13,501 bases of DNA from Caldithrix sp. (GTDB lineage: Bacteria; KSB1; UBA2214; DYKH01): assembly GCA_020722685.1 (NCBI GenBank), contig DYKH01000113.1:1-13501 (forward strand), given 5' to 3'. The notes below the pieces were generated by a model that worked only from the letters and a program-made list of their open reading frames with translations, ran no database searches and was not told the origin of the DNA. Within the stretch, counting starts at the first letter, position 1, and every line of letters begins with the position of its first letter. Shown piece by piece: positions 8,194-13,501 of this stretch. Both the position numbers and the translations under genes were made by a program.

Positions 8194-9490
8194 TTGTTGT
8201 TTCAGAGACGGGTAATTTACGACTTGTGGGCTGCGCTCCGACCTTCGAAACAAATCGACTCACCCGCCAAACGGGAGGCGAAAGTTCTCGGTGTGCTGAA
8301 GCCCGTGGGCCAATATCCTTTTATCGACACCTCCAAATGCATCGGCTGCGCCTCTTGTGTGAGAGCGTGTCCCGAATCGGATGTATTGGGAATTGTTTTC
8401 GGTAAGGCGACCATCATCAACGGGATGCGCTGCGTGGGGCATGGCTATTGTGAAATAGCCTGCCCGGTCATGGCCATTGAGGTCGGACTAGGCAACACCA
8501 AAGAGCGTCCGGACATCCCCCTGATGAGTGAGCATTTGGAGACCAACGTTCCGGGGATTTATATCGCCGGGGAGTTGAGCGGACTATCCTTGATTCGCAA
8601 TGCGATTTTGCAGGGCCGACAGGTGATAGACCATATTTCTTCGATTCATCGACCGGCGAAACAAAACGACGTCAAAGATGTCGCCGTCATCGGTTTTGGC
8701 CCCGCGGGTTTGAGCAGTACCCTGAGCTCCCTTGAACAAAAATTGTCGCACATCGTTTTCGATCAACAAGAGCCGGGGGGAACGATCCGCCACTACCCGC
8801 GCCGCAAGCTGGTGATGACCCAAGAAGTGGAATTGCCCTTTTGCGGGCGTCTCAAAACCGGTGAGTACTCCAAGGAAAAGCTATTGGCACTGTGGAATCA
8901 GGTCTTGGAAAAACTGCCGGTGAATCTGTACACCAATGAAGCGGTCACTGGCATTACCCGCACGAATGGATCATTTACCATAACGACCACCAAGTCCTCT
9001 TATCATGCCCGCTATGTCGTCCTCGCCTTGGGCCGTCGAGGCGCCCCGCGTAAAATGGGCATTCCCGGGGAGGAACAAAGTGATGTATCGGTTGAGCGAT
9101 GCGCAATCCTACCAAAACATGCATCTCTTAGTCGTTGGCGGCGGCGATAGCGCCGTGGAGGCAGCCACAGGCTTAGCGCGCCAAAAGGGCAACCGTGTCA
9201 CCCTCTCCTACCGGAAGAACCGCTTCTTTCGCATCAAGAAAAAGAACGAGGAGCGCATTCAGGAATTGATCAACAAGAAATCGGTTACCCCGGTTTTTAA
9301 TTCTCAAGTGGTGGAAATCCGGGAAAAGCAAGTCGTTCTGCAACAAGGAGACAAGCAGTGGGCGATTGAAAACGACTACATGTTTGTCCTTATCGGCGGC
9401 GAGCCTCCATTCAAGTTGTTACGCGATATTGGCATCGCTTTTGGCGGGAAAGAAACGAACAAGCCAGCCTCGACTCCAGAGGCCGGGTAG
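8194..9490 (+). pseudogene. Ferredoxin-FAD-NAD(P) oxidoreductase, frameshifted
   Basis: The locus encodes a thioredoxin-reductase-like flavoprotein with an N-terminal iron-sulfur domain, which would pass electrons between NAD(P)H, FAD and Fe-S centres. Residues 49-59 give one [4Fe-4S] motif (C49, C52, C55, C59). Residues 80-90 give a second-like motif with His in place of one Cys (C80, H83, C86, C90). GFGPAG at 167-172 binds FAD. A second nucleotide fold, VVGGGDSAVEAA, appears only after a frame change. The first frame is on track to GIPGEE (about 9061-9075) and the second resumes as KVMYRLSDAQ from 9077. Skipping one base or restoring two or five would rejoin them. The first frame then runs into unrelated sequence and stops at 9150. 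The 5' end is also odd: no ATG or good ribosome site lies upstream of the ferredoxin part (TTG at 8194 is the earliest candidate), and the membrane anchor I expect in such proteins is absent. Pseudogene or sequencing error are both possible. Confidence 0.8.
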
Positions 9491-9566
9491 CTCAAAGCGG
9501 TCGGCCCGCCCGGCAACAATTTCTTCATGAATTCAGACTGCTTTTGATTGGGATCATCTCCAGCCA

Positions 9567-9615
9567 AGAGACGCAAGGCGCTTCACCGCGGCTTCCGTCT
9601 CTTTGCTATTTTGTT
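9567..9615 (+). terminator. Terminator hairpin after the oxidoreductase
   Basis: AGAGACG (9567-9573) pairs with CGTCTCT (9596-9602). Inside it are further paired blocks AAG/CTT and CGC/GCG, separated by single mismatches, closing on a 6-base loop. The stem is followed by TTGCTATTTTGTT. It lies 77 bp after the oxidoreductase stop codon. A longer-loop inverted repeat, ACCGCAG (9616-9622) and CTGCGGT (9653-9659), follows immediately and contains a run of eight T. Confidence 0.55.
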
Positions 9616-9916
9616 ACCGCAGAATCCCGCAGCGCCGGATTTTTTTTGCCTACTGCGGTGTTATCATTGTCGATTTTGAACTCCATTTGATTCAATGGCA
9701 CAAGAGAGTCAGATTTGTGCCGAAAAAGCTAAAGCCAAAATCCTGCCTTACGGAACAAAGATCAAGCGCAGAAAGGAATGCTTGCTCTCTCAATACAATG
9801 ACAGTCCATGAACTCTCACAATGGATCCCCTCGGGAAAGTTGAAGTAGTTGAGTGTTAGGGTGTTGGTGGTGTCTCATCCCTTTCGTAAAGGTTATTCTG
9901 ATCGCCCCTCCTCCAT
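9616..9916. other. Non-coding stretch before the flavodoxin genes
   Basis: No gene is supported here. An open frame of 81 codons starting at 9603 crosses the terminator region, has no ribosome site and no recognisable product. The section may hold the promoter of the flavodoxin gene, but no hexamer pair stands out by eye. An 18-bp palindrome begins at 9917. Confidence 0.5.
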
Positions 9917-9934
9917 CGGATTGGCGCCAATCCG
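9917..9934. promoter_or_regulatory. Perfect 18-bp palindrome upstream of flavodoxin 1
   Basis: CGGATTGGCGCCAATCCG equals its own reverse complement over all 18 bases. It ends 56 bp before the ATG at 9991. A perfect palindrome with no spacer at this distance suggests a binding site for a symmetric dimeric regulator of the flavodoxin genes. A hairpin with a GCGC loop in the leader RNA is the alternative. No T-run follows, so a terminator is unlikely. Confidence 0.5.
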
Positions 9935-9990
9935 CGCTATGAGTTATACAACGGGACAGAAAGCCGTGATGCAATTGTGAGAAGAATTCA

Positions 9991-10536
9991 ATGGCCATAA
10001 AGATACTGGTGACCTATAGCAGTGGATACGGCGCTACCAAAGAGGTTTCTGAAGAAATTGCTAAAATTATTGGCGAAGAGCCATCCTTCAATATAGTTCT
10101 AAAGCCAATAGATGAGTGTCAGAATATCCGCCCCTATCAAGCGATTATCGTGGGTACGTCCGTTAGAGCCGATCGACCGTTAGCAAATACCAGAGATTTT
10201 TTTGCCGTTCACAGTACAGAACTGGTGCATAAAAAAGTTGCCTTATTTTTGGTCTGCCTGACTGCAAGCTCCGCCACGGGCCGAGAGAAGGCAAAGCAAG
10301 AGTATTTACCACAGATACTGTCCAAATATCCGCAACTGCAACCCATCAGCGTGGAAGCTTTTGGCGGCAAGATCGATTTCGACAAGTTCAACCCGGTTAT
10401 GCAAAGCTTGGTAAGGAACGTTATGCGCAAGGTCGGCGTGCCGGATACGGGTAGCCTCGATACACGGAATTGGCAGGTCATTAGAAAGTGGGCCATGCAA
10501 CTGAAGGAAAAACTGAAGCAGGCCCTCCAGAGTTAA
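9991..10536 (+). CDS. Flavodoxin-domain protein, HemG-like (copy 1)
   Basis: The 181-residue single-domain protein belongs to the flavodoxin_5 group, which includes menaquinone-dependent protoporphyrinogen IX dehydrogenase HemG. The N-terminal phosphate loop YSSGYGATKEV (from residue 9) would bind FMN. A VGTSVRADRP block and a C-terminal DTRNWQVIRKWA block match the usual HemG-like pattern of S-V-R and D-W-x-x-I-x-x-W-A. No signal peptide or membrane helix is present, so it should be cytoplasmic. No other haem-biosynthesis gene is in the window, so protoporphyrinogen oxidation is possible but not shown; a general redox role is equally open. The start has GAGAAG about six bases upstream. The gene lies 56 bp after an 18-bp palindrome and is followed 109 bp later by a close paralogue. 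Confidence 0.85.
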   Translation: MAIKILVTYSSGYGATKEVSEEIAKIIGEEPSFNIVLKPIDECQNIRPYQAIIVGTSVRADRPLANTRDFFAVHSTELVHKKVALFLVCLTASSATGREKAKQEYLPQILSKYPQLQPISVEAFGGKIDFDKFNPVMQSLVRNVMRKVGVPDTGSLDTRNWQVIRKWAMQLKEKLKQALQS

Positions 10537-10645
10537 GCCCTTCTCAAGAGCTCTTACAAAAGACGAAACTTTTTGCTGGACTTTTGCTTCCAAATTAGTA
10601 AATTTATTGCGCTCACATCACGCCTAAACTACAGGATTCAATCCC

Positions 10646-11185
10646 ATGAGAATTCTCATCGCCTACAGCAGCGGATTAGGTTCTACCGAGGAAGTCTCGC
10701 AAGAGATCGCTCGCGTGCTTGCAGAAGGCGCTCAATTTGAAGTAGAAGTCGTTTCCATCGATGACGTACAAGACATTGACCCTTACGACAGCGTCATCGT
10801 CGGCAGTTCCGTTCGCGCGGATCGGCCACTTGCCAACGTGCGCGACTTTTTTGCCGTCCATCGCTATGAGCTGCCCAAGAAAAAGTTTGCCATCTTTGCT
10901 GTTTGCTTAGCGGCAAATAACGAAGAAGGCCGCGCCAAGGTGAAGCGGGAATATCTCAGCCAAATACTGGACAAATATCCGAACCTCAACCCAATCGGCG
11001 TAGAGGCTTTTGGCGGAAAAATCAATTTCGATCAGCTCAATCCGGTGATGCAAGGCCTGATGCGCCACGTATTGGCCAAGACAGGGCTTCCGACCACCGG
11101 CAGCATTGATACGCGGAATTGGGATTTTATCCGAACTTGGGCAAAATTGCTGCGGGACAAACTCACCAACGAGCACCAAGCATAG
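10646..11185 (+). CDS. Flavodoxin-domain protein, HemG-like (copy 2)
   Basis: The 179-residue protein is a tandem paralogue of the preceding gene: by hand alignment about 100 of 166 core positions are identical. The most conserved blocks are SSVRADRPLAN with RDFFAVH, VEAFGGKI, NPVMQ and DTRNW. The FMN phosphate loop YSSGLGSTEEV begins at residue 7. The two copies differ most in the segment after the phosphate loop and in the loop near residues 90-95 (ANNEEG here, ASSATG in copy 1), which suggests divergence in partner or substrate rather than redundancy. It should be cytoplasmic, and the HemG-type reaction is possible but unproven. The ribosome site before the ATG is weak (AGGAT). The cupin gene begins 13 bp after the stop, so the two are likely co-transcribed. 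Confidence 0.85.
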   Translation: MRILIAYSSGLGSTEEVSQEIARVLAEGAQFEVEVVSIDDVQDIDPYDSVIVGSSVRADRPLANVRDFFAVHRYELPKKKFAIFAVCLAANNEEGRAKVKREYLSQILDKYPNLNPIGVEAFGGKINFDQLNPVMQGLMRHVLAKTGLPTTGSIDTRNWDFIRTWAKLLRDKLTNEHQA

Positions 11186-11198
11186 GAAGACACATTAG

Positions 11199-11465
11199 AT
11201 GCCCATCAGTGTAGAAAAACCGACCCTCGAACAGTTAACCAAGCTTGGGGTGAAAACCTGGCCTATCTGGGAAGCAGAGCCTTCCACCTTCCCCTGGCAC
11301 TATGATGAAAAAGAGACGTGTTATTTTCTGGAAGGCAAGGTCGTCGTAAAAGCAGAAGGCCGGCAAGTCGAAATCGGCAAAGGCGATTTGGTGACTTTTC
11401 CCGAAGGCATGGATTGCGAATGGATGGTCATCCAAAAGGTGCGCAAACATTATAAATTCGGATGA
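11199..11465 (+). CDS. Small cupin-domain protein (DUF861/Cupin_3 type)
   Basis: The 88-residue product is a single conserved beta-barrel of the Cupin_3 group, related to the cupin of (S)-ureidoglycine aminohydrolase. Visible hallmarks are a WHYDEKETCYFLEG strand pair (33-46), with H34 and E39 as candidate metal ligands, and GKGDLVTFPEGMDCEW in the second half. Small stand-alone members have no settled function; some bind metals or small molecules. AGGAAGA sits about eight bases before the ATG. The gene lies 13 bp after the flavodoxin copy 2 stop, which argues for one operon and a shared redox or metabolite-sensing role (inference). It ends against a convergent transporter. Confidence 0.85.
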   Translation: MPISVEKPTLEQLTKLGVKTWPIWEAEPSTFPWHYDEKETCYFLEGKVVVKAEGRQVEIGKGDLVTFPEGMDCEWMVIQKVRKHYKFG

Positions 11466-11522
11466 TCACTGTTCGTTATGACCTCAGTCCCGTATTGAGG
11501 AAAGCGATAGACTGCGCTTGTC

Positions 11523-11615
11523 GGAGTGCTGGAGTATTGGAGTAATGGAATGGAATATGCCGTTCCGGTCAAGCTCTGAGTTCGACACTCCATTAATCCA
11601 TCACTCCATTTCTCC
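11523..11615. repeat. Imperfect inverted array of GGAGT/ACTCC repeats
   Basis: The left arm (11523-11552) is a run of GGAGT words about eight to nine bases apart. The right arm (11586-11615) is the complementary run of ACTCC/ATCC words. By hand, 23 of 30 positions pair, leaving a 33-base centre. The element fills the gap between the convergent cupin and transporter genes, so it could fold in either transcript and act as a bidirectional terminator or transcript-end stabiliser. C/T-rich repeat units continue to about 11635 on the right. Confidence 0.5.
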
Positions 11616-11635
11616 ATCTCTCCATTCTCTCCTCC

Positions 11636-13117
11636 TTACGCACTTCGTTGCTTCAATGTGATATAAAGTCCACCGCCGCCCAGAATCAGCATGATGAGTG
11701 CCTGCACCAGAGTTTTATAGGCGATTCCCGCGCCAGTGAAGATTGACCCGTACAAAAACCACAGCGCCAGAACGGCCAGCGAGATATAAACTCCAAACAT
11801 GACTTTTCCCGCCAACTGCACCGTGGCCGGCGTATTCACCCCGAATACTCGATCATACAAGGCAAGACCAAACACCGCCAGCAGCCCGAGACCGGCAAAG
11901 ATCAGCCAAAAATTCCGAATAACCCCAGCGAGGCCCGCGTGTCCCACCAGAGGCTTTAACATCGACTCATACATGGCGCCCCCCATGCTGGAGCCGACTA
12001 GACTGCCGATCACTCCGTACAGAAAAGCATAACCCATATAGACTGCTGTTTTATCGGCCGGAGCCACCTGACCGATGTAGCTATAGTATTTCGGGTGCGC
12101 GGTCATCTCGCCGATGGAAAAGACGGAAATGCCAAGAATAAAAATCCAAGCATTTTCTGCAAAAGCGAGGCAAAGAAACCCCAGCGAGCCAATGAACATA
12201 CCCGTAATCATCGTCGGCAGCGGCTTGACGTTCTTCACGATATGACTGACAGCCACCTGCAGGAGAATGATAATGCCGGCGTTTATCACCGTCACGTGTT
12301 CGACGTCGAACTTGATGGGAATACCGATAGCGGCCAATGCCCGATCCACCGGCGCTTTGTCGATGAAATCTCTAAGGAACCAGAGGACGGTGCCGAAATT
12401 TTGGAAATAAAGAATCCAAAAACAAGAATAGACGAAAATCATCAGCATGAAGCGAGCGTCGCCTAATACCATCACGGCTCCCTGCAAAACTTCTTTCAGC
12501 TTTTTGCGGTTTTCCGGTTTAGGAGGATCTCTAAACAACAGTAGATTGGGGATGAGCATCAAAGCACAATAAATCGAAGAAGCGATGAAAACGTATTTCC
12601 AAGAAAATCCCTTCAGGTAGCTCACCAACAGTGGCGCCAGAAAGGCGCCCAGATTGATCATCCAATAGTAGATGCCAAAGCCAAACCCGGAGTTTTTTTC
12701 AGTGGTGGATCGCGCGATGGTGCCGGAGATGATCGGTTTGAACAGCCCGGCGCCGGTGGCCATTAGCAAGAGACTAGCGAATACGAATCCATAAGAATTC
12801 GCCTGTCCGGTGATAAAGTATCCGGCAGACAACAGTGAAAAAGCTGCCATCAGCATGCGCCGATAGCCATAGCGATCGGCCAAGGCGCCTCCGAGAATCG
12901 GCAGGACATACGTCAGCGCATAAACAATGCTTTGCATAAAACCGACAGCCTGTTCCGTAATTCCCAATCCCCCATCAGCAGTCGAGTTGGAGAGGTAGAC
13001 TGCCAACACCGAGTTCATGCCGTAATAAGCCGCGCGCTCGAACAGCTCCATGACATTGGCAACCCAAAACACCCGCGGGAAGGAGCGCATGACACTTGCC
13101 GTTTTCTCTTCTAACAT
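11636..13117 (-). CDS. POT/PTR-type proton-dependent peptide transporter
   Basis: This polytopic membrane protein of the major facilitator superfamily is predicted to import di- or oligopeptides with protons across the cytoplasmic membrane. Evidence is the POT family signature E24-x-x-E27-R28 with AAYYGM in the first helix. A motif-A loop, GGALADRYGYRR, follows helix 2, and a GLFKPIISGTIA segment lies in helix 4. About twelve to fourteen hydrophobic helices run along 493 residues, normal for the family. I chose the ATG at 13117 because GAGG sits six bases before it. An in-frame ATG at 13123 and TTG at 13129 are possible but lack properly spaced ribosome sites. A nitrate or other MFS substrate cannot be excluded, but the ExxER motif favours peptides. 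The gene is convergent with the cupin gene. Confidence 0.85.
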   Translation of the reverse strand: MLEEKTASVMRSFPRVFWVANVMELFERAAYYGMNSVLAVYLSNSTADGGLGITEQAVGFMQSIVYALTYVLPILGGALADRYGYRRMLMAAFSLLSAGYFITGQANSYGFVFASLLLMATGAGLFKPIISGTIARSTTEKNSGFGFGIYYWMINLGAFLAPLLVSYLKGFSWKYVFIASSIYCALMLIPNLLLFRDPPKPENRKKLKEVLQGAVMVLGDARFMLMIFVYSCFWILYFQNFGTVLWFLRDFIDKAPVDRALAAIGIPIKFDVEHVTVINAGIIILLQVAVSHIVKNVKPLPTMITGMFIGSLGFLCLAFAENAWIFILGISVFSIGEMTAHPKYYSYIGQVAPADKTAVYMGYAFLYGVIGSLVGSSMGGAMYESMLKPLVGHAGLAGVIRNFWLIFAGLGLLAVFGLALYDRVFGVNTPATVQLAGKVMFGVYISLAVLALWFLYGSIFTGAGIAYKTLVQALIMLILGGGGLYITLKQRSA

Positions 13118-13377
13118 AACCATCCTCAAGACTTGGCTAAAATGGGTAAGGACAATCGCTGGCCAAAGTATGAAAAATCCTAAAGTATTACAATACCAAT
13201 TTGACTTCTCTAACTCAGACGCGCTTCGGTCTTTGATAGGCAGCTCGGCTCAGAAAAATTTTCTTGCCTAACGAAATATCGCTTGAGTTTTTATCCAAAT
13301 AGTTTTACCTTGCCGCAGAAAATGGTACCAGGGATTTTTCTTTGCGACTTATCTAAACGCCAAGTGGGAGAGATCAA
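13118..13377. other. Intergenic region between divergent genes
   Basis: This region should carry promoters in both directions, for the peptide transporter to the left and the coiled-coil gene to the right, but no consensus-quality promoter is visible. A short inverted repeat, GTATT-AC-AATAC, lies at 13185-13196. A 73-codon open frame starting inside the transporter runs across it and shows no domain, so it is not called. Confidence 0.4.
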
Positions 13378-13501
13378 ATGGATATGAACCGAGATGATGG
13401 ACTTGCGAGCAAGAAAGAATTGGAGGCAGTGAAAGATGAATTGCTAGCCAAAATGGCGACCAAGGATGAATTGCAGGCGGTGAAAGATGAATTGCTGGCC
13501 A
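13378..13501 (+). CDS. Coiled-coil repeat protein, 5' part only
   Basis: The window ends inside this gene, giving 41 codons. The ATG at 13378 is preceded by GGGAGA about seven bases upstream. After a short hydrophilic leader (MDMNRDDGLAS), the product is made of a 17-residue unit, KKELEAVKDELLAKMAT, then KDELQAVKDELLA cut by the edge. Leucines, alanines and valines fall at coiled-coil positions between K/E/D-rich faces. No signal peptide is present. Proteins with such K-D-E-L-x-A-V-K repeats often form long trimeric or dimeric stalks and sometimes end in a membrane helix, but the function here cannot be told from the part visible. Confidence 0.7.
   Translation, partial: MDMNRDDGLASKKELEAVKDELLAKMATKDELQAVKDELLA
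13411..13501 (+). repeat. 51-bp coding tandem repeat
   Basis: Unit one spans 13411-13461 and unit two starts at 13462, running off the window after 40 bases. Across those 40 bases 35 are identical, with most changes at third codon positions or in the first two codons. The array probably continues beyond the edge. In-frame 51-bp units allow length variation by slippage or recombination without breaking the frame. Confidence 0.6.

Noticed and set aside
9603..9848. 81-codon plus-strand frame after the oxidoreductase
   Set aside because: It begins within the terminator's T-rich tract, has no ribosome site and shows no domain.
13130..13200. Weak TTGTAA-N17-TACTTT pair on the minus strand as a transporter promoter
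   Set aside because: Only about half of the positions match consensus, which is expected by chance in this AT-rich stretch.

Overview
The window looks like ordinary bacterial chromosome of moderate G+C. It most likely comes from an uncultured member of the FCB group (Calditrichota, KSB1 or Ignavibacteria-like). That placement is inferred mainly from the sulfatase, whose C-terminus carries a QNYPNPFN-type sorting tail, and from strong GGAGG ribosome sites and a near-consensus sigma-70 promoter. No phage, insertion sequence, CRISPR array, rRNA or tRNA was found.

Layout. Positions 1-275 are non-coding with a small 10-bp-period repeat. Three genes then lie on the minus strand: a UMF1-family MFS transporter (276-1580), the excinuclease subunit uvrA (1868-4702), and a Tat-exported Cys-type sulfatase (5027-6928). 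The sulfatase sorting tail is cut by one in-frame stop, and its missing 19 codons are still readable downstream. From 7183 the plus strand carries an exported TPR protein resembling the eukaryotic RMDN family. It has its own promoter and a likely terminator. Next comes a ferredoxin/FAD/NAD(P) oxidoreductase broken by a frameshift (8194-9490). A perfect 18-bp palindrome follows, then two tandem HemG-like flavodoxin paralogues (9991-10536 and 10646-11185) and a small cupin (11199-11465). A POT-type peptide transporter converges on them from the minus strand (11636-13117). The right edge cuts a coiled-coil protein built from 17-residue repeats (from 13378).

How the genes work together. Most are independent housekeeping or accessory genes: DNA repair, transport, sulfate-ester hydrolysis. 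The only coherent neighbourhood is 8194-11465, a redox group of Fe-S/flavin oxidoreductase, two flavodoxins and a cupin, of which flavodoxin 2 and the cupin are close enough to be co-transcribed. I found no convincing new defence or mobile system. The most notable points are the interrupted sorting tail, the frameshifted oxidoreductase, the palindrome ahead of the flavodoxins and several short repeat structures between genes.
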